Origin: Planctomycetales bacterium | Lineage (GTDB): Bacteria > Planctomycetota > Planctomycetia > Pirellulales > Pirellulaceae | Direction of reading: 5' to 3' | Length of the DNA stretch: 32,382 nucleotides | NCBI GenBank assembly: GCA_020426845.1 | Contig: JAGQPF010000254.1 | Span: 1-32,382, forward strand | Shown: piece by piece, positions 7,691-15,385 of the stretch | How positions within the stretch are numbered: the first letter of the stretch is position 1 | How the letters are laid out: every line of letters starts with the position of its first letter | Notes under the pieces: generated by a model | Told to the model about the DNA's origin: nothing | What the model saw: only the letters and a program-made list of their open reading frames with translations | The model's database searches: none | Position numbers and translations under genes: made by a program

Positions 7691-8893
7691 CTATTCGCTG
7701 CTGCGATGTTGCGCACACGCCTGGGAAAGGGCACACGGGAAGCGAATGTTGCTGCTTACGCCGTGGCACCATTCAAGGTTAACGCGCAGGCTTGAGGCGA
7801 TGGCGTCCTCATCAGAAAACACTGCAGCAGTCACCTTGGTGGCGGACAGATCGACAGTTGGCGGGCGTTCATGCTTCGAGAAGGCGGCCACCAAGGCGAG
7901 CAGCCCCTCATTGCCGCAACTTGTACTCGCCAAGTCCAGAGATTGCAGTCGGCTGCCAGCCGGAAGACTCTTGGCAATCGACTTGACTCCCGAGGAGGTG
8001 ATCCTTCGATTGTAGGTTAGGTTTAGCTCTCGCAGAGATTCTAGTTTCAGCCATGCTGCGAGTTCGGCACACCCGGCGTCGGTCAAATCCGTCTCGCGCA
8101 GCGAGAGCTTTGAAATCCGAGGGAACTTCGTTGACGCATCTTCCAGCGCCGCTCCGACGTCAAGCGAGTCTAGGGAAAGGTCGCGCAACGAGGGAGAGCC
8201 TGAACGCAACATACGGGACACGCCGTCCCGCTTGATTCCCGTCACGGAGAGTGACAGGTATTCTAGTTGGGTCATCGTAGGAAGTGCGTCTGATAGGGCC
8301 GCTGCAGACTGCTCTCCCAGGTTTGGATTGTCGAAGAGCTCCAGCAGCTTCAATCTCTTCGGCAACGACCGGATGCACTCCGCAAACGCGTCGTCGTCGG
8401 CGTCGATCCGTGCCAAGCGGAGGCGCTCGAGTTGGGGGGACTCAGTGAAGTGACGAGCAAGTTCGCGAAGTCCGGCGCTGGCCACCCGTGTTTCATCAAG
8501 TCCCAGATCAACCAGCGCTGGCAAATGCCGCAGTGTCCCGGCGACCGCCGTCGCGGTTTTGTCACCCGCTAAACCGTGGAAGGTCAGGCTCTCAAGGGAC
8601 GGCCTGCGCCCTAGCCGGTCCACGAGTCTAGCGAGGCACGCATCAGAAAGACCCGTGTCGGCGAATGACAACTCGACGAGCTTGGTCGCGGCGGTAATCG
8701 CACGACCTACGGGGGCTTCGAGGTCGTCTGCAATCGACTCCCCACAAAACAAGAGGCGTGAGGCAGAATGGAGCTCATCGCCCTGGGCAAGCAGCTCCCG
8801 CATTCTTGCTGGGGAGTCGATTTCAACGAGCATTTCGGCACCCTTATCGTCAGATCCACTAGGGGTGGCAGCAATCGCAATGATTGCAAACAC
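7691..8893 (-). CDS. Leucine-rich-repeat protein, RNase-inhibitor type
   Basis: A 400-residue protein with about ten leucine-rich repeats of 24-30 residues (for example LVELSFADTGLSDACLARL, LRELNLTYNRRITSSGVKSI, LQSLDLASTSCGNEGLLAL). This LRR class forms a curved solenoid and mediates protein binding; the partner is unknown. GTG at 8893 gives a short hydrophobic start (FAIIAIAATPS), too short and lacking basic residues for a normal signal peptide, and a stop lies 21 nt upstream in frame. An ATG at 8833 preceded by AAGGG is an alternative start. The N-terminus may have lost a signal peptide by frameshift. It is divergent from the SUKH-like gene, 115 bp away. Confidence 0.78.
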   Translation of the reverse strand: MFAIIAIAATPSGSDDKGAEMLVEIDSPARMRELLAQGDELHSASRLLFCGESIADDLEAPVGRAITAATKLVELSFADTGLSDACLARLVDRLGRRPSLESLTFHGLAGDKTATAVAGTLRHLPALVDLGLDETRVASAGLRELARHFTESPQLERLRLARIDADDDAFAECIRSLPKRLKLLELFDNPNLGEQSAAALSDALPTMTQLEYLSLSVTGIKRDGVSRMLRSGSPSLRDLSLDSLDVGAALEDASTKFPRISKLSLRETDLTDAGCAELAAWLKLESLRELNLTYNRRITSSGVKSIAKSLPAGSRLQSLDLASTSCGNEGLLALVAAFSKHERPPTVDLSATKVTAAVFSDEDAIASSLRVNLEWCHGVSSNIRFPCALSQACAQHRSSE

Positions 8894-9008
8894 GCAAGCC
8901 GCGCACGATCATCCACGTCACAATACGCCGATTGAGGCGCGCGATAGCTGCCAAGTCTTGCTACGTCATTTCGGGATTATTGATTGGAACAACTGAGGAT
9001 TTTTGAGA

Positions 9009-9524
9009 GTGAATGAAATCTCCAACGAGACAAGACGGCTGCTCTGTGAGCGTGGCATTGAAATTCCGATCTTGTCTGGAATTGAAATCAGCAAATGGAT
9101 CGATGAATTGAAGGACGAGTTTGATTGCTTTCCAATTGCAGTGTCAATTCTACGTGTTGTGGGTGGGCTCCGAGTTGACGAAACTGGACCGGGTGAAGAC
9201 CTGGCAAAAAGCGATTTTGTTCTTGACCCGAGTGAACTTGAAGGAGAAGGAGACTATATCTGCGACCATGAAGAAATTGTTGGTGGAAAACTATTTCCAC
9301 TCGGAACAGCGAACAGAGGCAAAGATGCCCTGGTGGTCGACGAGCATGGTCATGCTTATTGGCTGAACGACGGAGGAGTATTTTTCTACCAGGACTGCGA
9401 AGAACTTGTCGTGTCCCTGATTCGAGGCAAGAAGGGTAAGCTCATTTGGCCCGAAGAAAATACTTCCTCACCAACTCCCTCACCTTCTTCACCCGGTACA
9501 AAACCGATATTCCCTTGTTCGTGA
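9009..9524 (+). CDS. SUKH-3 family immunity-like protein
   Basis: A 171-residue cytosolic protein. Residues about 38-140 match the SUKH-3 pattern: FPIAVSILRVVGGL, then D-x-E-rich linker, FVLDPSE, EEIVGGKLFPLGTANRGKDALVVDEHGHAYWL and FFYQDCEELVVSLI. Known SUKH proteins neutralise secreted or contact-dependent toxins and also occur as orphan genes. No toxin is seen next to it. The GTG at 9009 is preferred because GAGG (8995-8998) lies 10 nt upstream; a TTG at 9003 is an alternative. The gene is clearly less GC-rich than its neighbours, which suggests transfer. Its last residues (KPIFPCS) run into the family D repeat at 9501, so the natural C-terminus may have been replaced. Confidence 0.8.
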   Translation: MNEISNETRRLLCERGIEIPILSGIEISKWIDELKDEFDCFPIAVSILRVVGGLRVDETGPGEDLAKSDFVLDPSELEGEGDYICDHEEIVGGKLFPLGTANRGKDALVVDEHGHAYWLNDGGVFFYQDCEELVVSLIRGKKGKLIWPEENTSSPTPSPSSPGTKPIFPCS

Positions 9525-9648
9525 TCTTCTTCGACACGTGATCTGTGTTCAATCCGTGTTCGATCTGTGGCGAGTTCTTTGTCCTTTCGAGAGACGCTAC
9601 GAGCTCGGGCTCGTGATTCCTTCGCGACGGAGCGTGCTTTCGGCGGAA
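9501..9648 (+). repeat. Extended family D repeat with a TadE 3'-end fragment
   Basis: About 148 bp matching 12589-12735 with one indel and six substitutions. The first part is the family D core; the rest, read leftward, encodes SAESTLRREGITSPSS and a TAG stop, which matches the end of the TadE gene at 12684. It lies between the SUKH-like and SNF2 genes and overlaps the SUKH 3' end. Confidence 0.85.
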
Positions 9649-9682
9649 GACTCTTTCGCGGTAGTGCTCGACGCAGGAGAGG

Positions 9683-12394
9683 CTACTCAGAGTCATCGTT
9701 GCTTTGGCCGGCAACAAGCAGTTTTGCCAGTGCGGTGGCCAGGTCGTTCACGGCTTGCTCGCCGGGAAGCGTCAGCCGCAGTTGGACTTCGCCCGCGTCG
9801 GAACGCTCCACGCACTGCGCCAGGCCGTCTCGGATTTGGCGCACGGCATTTTCGTCGGGCGGGTTGCCGGCGTCGACCAATTCGCCGACGAGCTTCATGG
9901 CGGCGCCCAACAATTCGCCGCCCACGGCTGCGATCTTGTTGCGTCGCGCCACTACATCCTTGGTCTCCGCCTCGACAGCTTGCTTCTGTGCGGCGGCGAT
10001 GGGCGCTGCCGGGCGTTCGCCTAGCAGCCGCTCCAATCGACGTTTCAACTCCTCCATGCCGCTGCGCAGCTCCACCTCCGACACGTCCGAGTCGACGTCG
10101 AGGGCCGCCAGTGACAAGTCGTGCTTGGCCGACAGCGTGTCCAGCATCCGCTCCTCGATGGTGTCCTCGGTGACCAGCAAGTACACCTGCACGGGCCGAC
10201 GCTGTCCCATCCGGTGGGCGCGGGCAACTCGCTGCTCAAGCACAGCTGGATTCCACGGCAGGTCGACATTGATCACCGTGTTTGCCGCTTGCAGATTCAG
10301 GCCGGTGCTCCCCGCGTTGCTCATCAGGATCGCGCGGCATCCGGCATCGTTCTGAAAGCGATGCACGATTTGTTGGCGCTTCTTTTGTGGAACGCTTCCA
10401 TCGAGCCGCACGAAGTCAAGGTCCACCTTGTGCAGCACAGGCTCGATCAGGCCAAGCATCGTGGTCCACTCGCTGAAGATGACGAGTTTGCGGTCTTGCT
10501 CCGCGGCCAACTGCTCCAGCAGCTCTGCAAGCCGCTCGAGTTTGCTGCTAAACGCTGGCTCCTCTTTGTTCACCAGATAGGTGCTGTCACAGGCCATGCG
10601 GGCCACCAGCAGGTGCTTCTGTATCCGCAGCAGGTCCATCTCCGTGATGAACTTTTTGGCGGCGATTTGGGCTGCCCGAGCGACGCTCTCTTCGCTCATG
10701 GCGTGCTGCTCTTGGGTCGGCCGGATGCGGACGATCTCGGTGGTTCGCTCGGGCAACTCCTGCATGACGCTGCTGCGAGTTCGTCGCAGCAGGACGGGCT
10801 CGAGGCTCTCGCGAAGCGCGTCCAGATTGCGGTACCCCTCAACTCGTCCGCGCTCGTCAACAATGCGGTGCCGATGGAGAAACCGGTGCGGAGGGCCAAG
10901 GCGACGATCGTCGATGAATCGCACGACCGTGAACAGCTCCTCGAGGCGGTTCTCCAGCGGAGTTCCAGAGAGCACCAAGGCGAACGTCGATTTGAGGCTT
11001 GTCACGGCCTGGGACGTTTTCGACTCCCAATTCTTGATTCGCTGACCCTCATCCAGAATGATCAAATCCCAGGCGACACGTTCGATAGTGGCGTAGTCTC
11101 TCAGCACCTGCTCGTAGTTGCAGATGGTGAAGAAGGCGTCACCGTGGTATTGATCGACGCGTTCCTCGCCACTGCCCATCACTACCTGGCAAGTGCGGTC
11201 GCAAAACCGGTGCACTTCGTTGCGCCACTGGCTCTTGACCGACGCTGGGCAAATCACCAGTGTTCGCTTCACGGCGTCCAGCCGGGCCAGGAGCTCCGCC
11301 ATGCCGATGCCTTGAATTGTCTTACCCAGTCCCATGTCGTCGGCCAACACTGCCCGTCCGGCGCCCACCGCGAACGCAATGCCATCCAGTTGGTACGGCA
11401 GCAACTCCGCCTTCAACAGGCCCTGACGCAGCGGATGGCTCGACGGATCGCGCCGAATGTCGCGAGCGGCTTCGGCGAGCCGTTGTTGATGCAGCCGAAA
11501 CTCGATAAACTCCTCCGCGTCCGGGTAGACGTGCACCGAGTGGCCAGCTCGCTCCAATGCCCGCAGCCGTTTGGCCAGCCCCACAACGTCCTCAAACGTC
11601 TGGTCGCGCAGTTCGCCCAGGATTCTCGCAGCCGGTTCATCCAGTTGATGTGGAAGATTGAACCGCAGCCCCAGTTCGGCGCCGTAGTCGACTCGCAAGG
11701 ACAAGTTTTTTCGCCGATAGGGGCGTTGCAGCAGCTTCTTTGTGAAACGCTTCTTGACCTTCGTGATCGCGTGCATCACGTGCTTGCAGGTGCCAAGATG
11801 ATTGGTGCGAAAGTCGGGGCAACTGCAGTAAGACTCGCCTGGCATGAACCCGCGCAACGAGACGCGGTACGTCTTGCCAGACAGATGGCTTGTGAGCACG
11901 TAGTCCGTCCACGGCTTCTCTGGCTCGAACGACCGCAGCGTCATCTTCTCACTGGCCGCACGCGACGCCCGGTCTGCCAGCGCACGATGCAGAAGCTCCT
12001 CCTCGGTTAGGTGCTCGAGCGGCTCAGTGGGATCCGGCGGAGCAGATAGACCAAGGGCCAGCTTGTCTTCCACGATCATGCCCAACACGGCAGCAATATG
12101 TTGGCAGCGAAACTCGCATTGATCGCAGTGCAGATGCAGCCCCTTGGGTTTGGTGGTCATCTCCACAACGGTGACCGTGGCCCAAGGCGCCGAAATTTGA
12201 GGATCGCGGATCTTCACGCGGAGCGTGTCGCCACCCAGAAAGACGTCGTTCGGCAGGTCGATTTCCAATTGGCTTCCTTGGCGAAGTCGAGCCTCGCCAT
12301 CGTCCCCCAGCAGCCGGCACGCGGCGCGATACGTCAGCTGCCCGAGCCGATCTCGGATGCCGATCCGTCGTTTGTGGCTCTTCGCTTTCGCCAT
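9683..12394 (-). CDS. SWI2/SNF2 family helicase with zinc-finger N-terminus
   Basis: A 903-residue superfamily 2 ATPase that translocates on double-stranded DNA. The N-terminal third has two Cys/His clusters: HCDQCEFRCQH (89-99) and a SWIM-type CSC...TCKH (190-205). The motor domain shows DDMGLGKT (352-359, Walker A), ICPASVKSQW, ILDEGQRIKN (DEGQ at 448-451 in motif II), SGTPLENRLEELF (476 on) and the C-terminal GSTGLNLQAANTVINVDLPWNP and QRVARAHRMGQ. This matches bacterial SNF2 proteins used in transcription recycling or DNA repair; the exact role is unknown. The ATG has GGAGG about 8 nt upstream. About 140 residues follow the motor domain, partly coiled. The gene stands alone and is bracketed by direct repeats at 9501 and 12589. 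Confidence 0.93.
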   Translation of the reverse strand: MAKAKSHKRRIGIRDRLGQLTYRAACRLLGDDGEARLRQGSQLEIDLPNDVFLGGDTLRVKIRDPQISAPWATVTVVEMTTKPKGLHLHCDQCEFRCQHIAAVLGMIVEDKLALGLSAPPDPTEPLEHLTEEELLHRALADRASRAASEKMTLRSFEPEKPWTDYVLTSHLSGKTYRVSLRGFMPGESYCSCPDFRTNHLGTCKHVMHAITKVKKRFTKKLLQRPYRRKNLSLRVDYGAELGLRFNLPHQLDEPAARILGELRDQTFEDVVGLAKRLRALERAGHSVHVYPDAEEFIEFRLHQQRLAEAARDIRRDPSSHPLRQGLLKAELLPYQLDGIAFAVGAGRAVLADDMGLGKTIQGIGMAELLARLDAVKRTLVICPASVKSQWRNEVHRFCDRTCQVVMGSGEERVDQYHGDAFFTICNYEQVLRDYATIERVAWDLIILDEGQRIKNWESKTSQAVTSLKSTFALVLSGTPLENRLEELFTVVRFIDDRRLGPPHRFLHRHRIVDERGRVEGYRNLDALRESLEPVLLRRTRSSVMQELPERTTEIVRIRPTQEQHAMSEESVARAAQIAAKKFITEMDLLRIQKHLLVARMACDSTYLVNKEEPAFSSKLERLAELLEQLAAEQDRKLVIFSEWTTMLGLIEPVLHKVDLDFVRLDGSVPQKKRQQIVHRFQNDAGCRAILMSNAGSTGLNLQAANTVINVDLPWNPAVLEQRVARAHRMGQRRPVQVYLLVTEDTIEERMLDTLSAKHDLSLAALDVDSDVSEVELRSGMEELKRRLERLLGERPAAPIAAAQKQAVEAETKDVVARRNKIAAVGGELLGAAMKLVGELVDAGNPPDENAVRQIRDGLAQCVERSDAGEVQLRLTLPGEQAVNDLATALAKLLVAGQSNDDSE

Positions 12395-12588
12395 GGTCGC
12401 CCTCCATCCGTTGTTTCAGTCCTTGATCGTGACTTCGCAACGAATATTGTGCCCGGATCTTCGCCTTGAAGGAACCTGGGCTTGAGGAAGGCCTCCAGCC
12501 TTGGTGCGCGCGGCGCTGATCATCCTAGTCGTAGCTTGCGGCGGTTAGATTTACCGCGGAGCGGTCCTTCAGCCTGTCCGTGATCGGG
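12395..12588. other. Upstream region of the SNF2 gene
   Basis: Short intergenic stretch between the SNF2 start and the family D repeat. On the - strand it holds CACAATATTC near the gene, a possible AT-rich promoter part, and the ribosome-binding site. Nothing else was recognised. Confidence 0.35.
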
Positions 12589-12735
12589 AAACCGATATTC
12601 CCTTGTTCGTGATCTTTTCGACACGCGATCCGTGTTCGATCCGTGTTCGATCTGTGGCGAGTTCTTTGTCCTTTCGAGAGACGCTACGAGCTCGGGCTCG
12701 TGAAGCCTTCGCGACAGAGCGTGCTTTCGGCGGAA
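12589..12735 (+). repeat. Extended family D repeat overlapping the TadE 3' end
   Basis: A 147-bp copy of 9501-9648. Its right part forms the last codons and stop (TAG at 12684-12686) of the leftward TadE gene, so coding and repeat overlap by about 50 bp. Confidence 0.85.
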
Positions 12736-13106
12736 AGCTGGGCGGAGTTCATGAACAGCCCGGTGATGAAGCCGTTGCCCTGCATCGGGGTGACGACGTT
12801 GACCGTGACGCGGTCCGTGTTGCGGTCGATGGTGGCGGGCGTGACGGTGACCGTCGTGTTGCGGATGGCCAGCTGGGCCATGATCTGATTGACTCGGTTG
12901 CGAACATCGTCCGCGGTGGCGCCGGGGATGATGCCTTGCCTGGCGCCCTCGTAGGCGGCGATGTCGACCGTGTGCCGCACCATGTTTGCGCGCGAGAACT
13001 CGACCGCCGCGAAGAAGGTCAGGAACAACAGCGGCGCGACCAGCGCGAATTCGACTGTCGCGGCCGCTCGACGCCGTTGAGTCGCGAAGCGTGTGGGAGC
13101 AAGCAT
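12684..13106 (-). CDS. TadE-like pseudopilin (second copy)
   Basis: A 140-residue membrane-anchored protein with a basic RRR followed by AAATVEFALVAPLLFLTFFAAVEFSR (about 14-39), the TadE hallmark in which a conserved Glu (E19) sits at the start of the membrane helix. The rest is extracytoplasmic and ends LSAESTLCREGFTSPSS. TadE-like proteins belong to Tad/Flp pilus or related secretion machines. The start is taken at ATG 13106; a TTG at 13112 would overlap the upstream stop (TTGA). It is the last gene of a four-gene leftward operon. Its 3' end overlaps a dispersed repeat. Confidence 0.85.
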   Translation of the reverse strand: MLAPTRFATQRRRAAATVEFALVAPLLFLTFFAAVEFSRANMVRHTVDIAAYEGARQGIIPGATADDVRNRVNQIMAQLAIRNTTVTVTPATIDRNTDRVTVNVVTPMQGNGFITGLFMNSAQLSAESTLCREGFTSPSS

Positions 13107-13108
13107 GG

Positions 13109-14383
13109 TCAATCGGTGAGTTGTGTGACGAGTGTGAAGGCGATTTCGCGATAGATTTCGATGAGCGCATCGCCGTCGGGAGCGTGATTGAAGGTGCCGC
13201 CCGTGATCGAGGCGACCCGCTGCATGCGGGCGATGTCGGCGCCGTCGCCGAACGTGATGGCGTGGATCACAATGCCGGCAGCCGCGGCGCGTTGGGCCGC
13301 CGGAATCGGGTCCGTGCCGATGTTGTGAATGCCATCGGTCATGACCACCATCGTTTTGTCGACAAATCCGCTCTGACGCCCGCCCGCCAAGATCTGGCGG
13401 CCAACGTCGATGCCGCCGCCAATGTTCGTGCGGCCTTGCGCGGACATGCGAGCCATCGATTGCTCGATCAAGCTGAGATCGGTGACCAGATTGTTCTCCA
13501 AGGTGGCGTTGGTCGAGTACGACGCCAGTCCGACGAGTTCGTCCTGCGGAGTCTCGTCGAGCGTGTTGAGAAACACGGTCACAGCGGACTTCAAGTCGGC
13601 GATCTTTTGACCGAACATCGACCCGGAACGGTCCACCACCAGGCAGATGTCGCGGTCGCGTCGCGAGGCAGTGGAGCTGACGACGGGCTCGAAGGCCGCC
13701 ACGCCTAGCACTCCGCCGAAGAACAGGGAGACGCTGCCCGAGGGCGAGTCCGCCGTGCGCCGAGCCAAGATCCGGGTCGCGCCGACCGGAGTCGCCCCGT
13801 CCAGGAACTCCACGCGGCCGCTGGCGAGCACTCGGGATCCGCCGAATTCAATGTCACTCGTTGCCAATTGCAGCGGCGTCCCGGCCACTTCGTTGATGGT
13901 GGCCAGTCGCCGGGCAGCGATTCTCGCATCCGAGACACTCTGGTTCTGCGACAGCGTGTCTGTGGACGCCTTGGCCGCCGCGTCGGCCGCCGAGCGCAAC
14001 TGCGCACGAACGAGCTGCATGTAGGCGACGTCCACGGAGAACACGACCGTGACCATGTAGGCGATGATCATGAAGGCGATCAACACGAGCATGGCGCCCC
14101 GTCGCTCGGCACGACGCGCCCGCGACGCCCGCGTTTGCGGCAAGCGAGCGACCGGCGCAGGGGCGTTCGTAGCATGGGCGTCCCCGCCCGTGCGCGGCGA
14201 GCAGCCGCTTGAAGCGTCCGTAGCATGGGCGCCCCCGCCCGTGCGCGGTGAGCAGCCGCTTGTACCCGATCGGGCCTCCATCGCAGGCGACCCTTGTGAG
14301 GCCCTTGTTGATCGGGCCTCCATCGCAGGCGACCCTTGTGAGGCCCTTGGCATTCGGTAGTGGGTCATGGACTCGATGGGCAT
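13109..14383 (-). CDS. TadG-like protein with vWA domain
   Basis: A 424-residue protein. After a basic RRAERRG a membrane helix (about 98-117, MLVLIAFMIIAYMVTVVFSVDV) begins a TadG-type pilin-like module, followed by a von Willebrand A domain (about 244-420) with a full MIDAS metal site: DRSGS (251-255), T319 in GRTNIGGG and MTDG (348-351). vWA domains bind partners through a divalent metal. It starts 9 bp after the upstream TadE stop and ends next to the second TadE start, so the genes are very likely co-translated. The first 75 residues are odd: they are mostly translated dispersed repeats (families A and B). The next in-frame ATG is at the membrane helix, too late for the basic anchor, so the long N-terminus is probably real. 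Confidence 0.88.
   Translation of the reverse strand: MPIESMTHYRMPRASQGSPAMEARSTRASQGSPAMEARSGTSGCSPRTGGGAHATDASSGCSPRTGGDAHATNAPAPVARLPQTRASRARRAERRGAMLVLIAFMIIAYMVTVVFSVDVAYMQLVRAQLRSAADAAAKASTDTLSQNQSVSDARIAARRLATINEVAGTPLQLATSDIEFGGSRVLASGRVEFLDGATPVGATRILARRTADSPSGSVSLFFGGVLGVAAFEPVVSSTASRRDRDICLVVDRSGSMFGQKIADLKSAVTVFLNTLDETPQDELVGLASYSTNATLENNLVTDLSLIEQSMARMSAQGRTNIGGGIDVGRQILAGGRQSGFVDKTMVVMTDGIHNIGTDPIPAAQRAAAAGIVIHAITFGDGADIARMQRVASITGGTFNHAPDGDALIEIYREIAFTLVTQLTD
14169..14262 (-). repeat. Tandem repeat, family B (two units, 51-bp period)
   Basis: Two near-identical 43-bp units beginning GTAGCATGGGCG (14169 and 14220), one period being 17 codons. They are read on the - strand as two copies of GCSPRTGG.AHAT. 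Partial copies occur at 26142-26166, 26255-26277 and inverted at 26307-26345. Confidence 0.85.
14272..14346 (-). repeat. Tandem hairpin repeat, family A (two units, inside TadG gene)
   Basis: Units at 14272-14304 and 14314-14346, in opposite orientation to 2989-3063 but with the same spacer and the same 42-bp period. They are translated as two copies of RASQGSPAMEARS in the TadG-like N-terminal tail. Confidence 0.9.
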
Positions 14384-14392
14384 GGTCTCGAC

Positions 14393-14833
14393 CTATTCCT
14401 TTTGCATCGTGACGTTGGCCGTCAGCTGCTGATTGCCGAAGAAGAAGCTCGGGAACATGCGATTGCTGTCGAACGGCGCCGTGACCGTGGCGGTGACGTC
14501 GTCGCCTCGGTCCGGACTCGAAGGCGCGATGGTGATGGTCGCGCCCTGCAGGTCGCGATCCTGAATGACTTGACTGCCACGGTCCAACGCGTCCGACTGT
14601 GCCGAGCGTGGCGAGGCGGCGATCCGCGCCGTCTCATAGGCTGTCGTCTCAAGCGATTGCTGCACAAACAGCATGGTGCACGCCTCGACCGAAGCCAGCA
14701 CCAGCAGCATGATCACCGGCAAGCAGACGGCCAGCTCCACCGCGGCGACGCCGCGCCGGGATCGTCCCTTGGATCTTGAACGCATTTCGCAACTCGCGAA
14801 CCGGGAATCACCGGCCCTTGGGTCCTTGTTCAT
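14393..14833 (-). CDS. TadE-like pseudopilin (first copy)
   Basis: A 146-residue protein with a basic leader (RSRSKGRSRRG) and the TadE signature VAAVELAVCLPVIMLLVLASVEA (about 29-51; conserved E33), then an extracytoplasmic domain with YETARIAA. Such proteins are thought to be minor pilin-like parts of Tad pili. ATG 14833 is 18 bp after the upstream stop; a later ATG (14785) would still keep the basic leader. It is the second gene of the leftward operon. Confidence 0.87.
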   Translation of the reverse strand: MNKDPRAGDSRFASCEMRSRSKGRSRRGVAAVELAVCLPVIMLLVLASVEACTMLFVQQSLETTAYETARIAASPRSAQSDALDRGSQVIQDRDLQGATITIAPSSPDRGDDVTATVTAPFDSNRMFPSFFFGNQQLTANVTMQKE

Positions 14834-14851
14834 GTCGCGTCAGGCTCCAAG

Positions 14852-15385
14852 CTAGCTTGCGGGATGGTCGGGCCGAGGGAAGTCGCCATCCAATGCGCCT
14901 CCGTTCAATGAGTCGCCAGTGGGGAAGACGATTCCGCCGCCGGGCACGTTGCCGGCGCCGACGTTTGCTCCGCCGCTGCGATTCGCCAGGGCGTCCATCG
15001 CCTCATCTAGTTCGCGAGCCAGCGCCGGCCAAAAGTCCGCGTCGCGGAAATGAATCGGCTCGTACTGCTTGCCGCCCGCGATAGTCCGCAATTCCGAGCG
15101 AAATCGATGTATCGGCCCCACGAACCGGTTGCTCAGTTTCAATGAATTGCGAATGTAGACCGGCAGCAAACACAACATCGCCAACGTCAACGACGCCAGC
15201 GTGGGCCAGATCTGTTGCCAATGTTCCGACCACGGACGAAAATAGCCGCCCAGCAGCACTTGCAGCATGCCCAGCAATATCAAGGACGCCACCAGATGCA
15301 GGAACCACTGCCCGCACAGTTGACGGATCAGCGCGTACTGAATCTCCGGCTCGATCACCAAACGCGATCGCTGCTCGCGGGACAT
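14852..15385 (-). CDS. Membrane protein with HAMP-like region
   Basis: A 177-residue protein starting at ATG 15385, chosen because CGAGGAG lies 7 nt upstream; a longer frame to 15454 lacks such a site. It has two membrane helices (about 27-47 and 60-80) followed by a HAMP-like amphipathic linker (NRFVGPIHRFRSELRTIAGG...IHFRDADFWPALARELDEAM, about 86-130) and a Gly/Asn-rich tail. HAMP linkers normally pass signals from membrane to effector domains, but no effector domain is present. It leads the operon with the TadE/TadG genes, so it may tie pilus-like assembly to the membrane. Function is inferred only. Confidence 0.75.
   Translation of the reverse strand: MSREQRSRLVIEPEIQYALIRQLCGQWFLHLVASLILLGMLQVLLGGYFRPWSEHWQQIWPTLASLTLAMLCLLPVYIRNSLKLSNRFVGPIHRFRSELRTIAGGKQYEPIHFRDADFWPALARELDEAMDALANRSGGANVGAGNVPGGGIVFPTGDSLNGGALDGDFPRPDHPAS

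Noticed and set aside
7440-7734. Two overlapping leftward frames of 76 and 87 codons
   Set aside because: They overlap each other in different frames, the start signals are poor and neither product is recognised; a decayed gene is possible.
9538-10355. Rightward frames over the SNF2 3' region
   Set aside because: They are antisense to a gene with complete helicase motifs.
10121-12010. Rightward 629-codon frame
   Set aside because: It is a GC-driven shadow of the SNF2 gene on the opposite strand.
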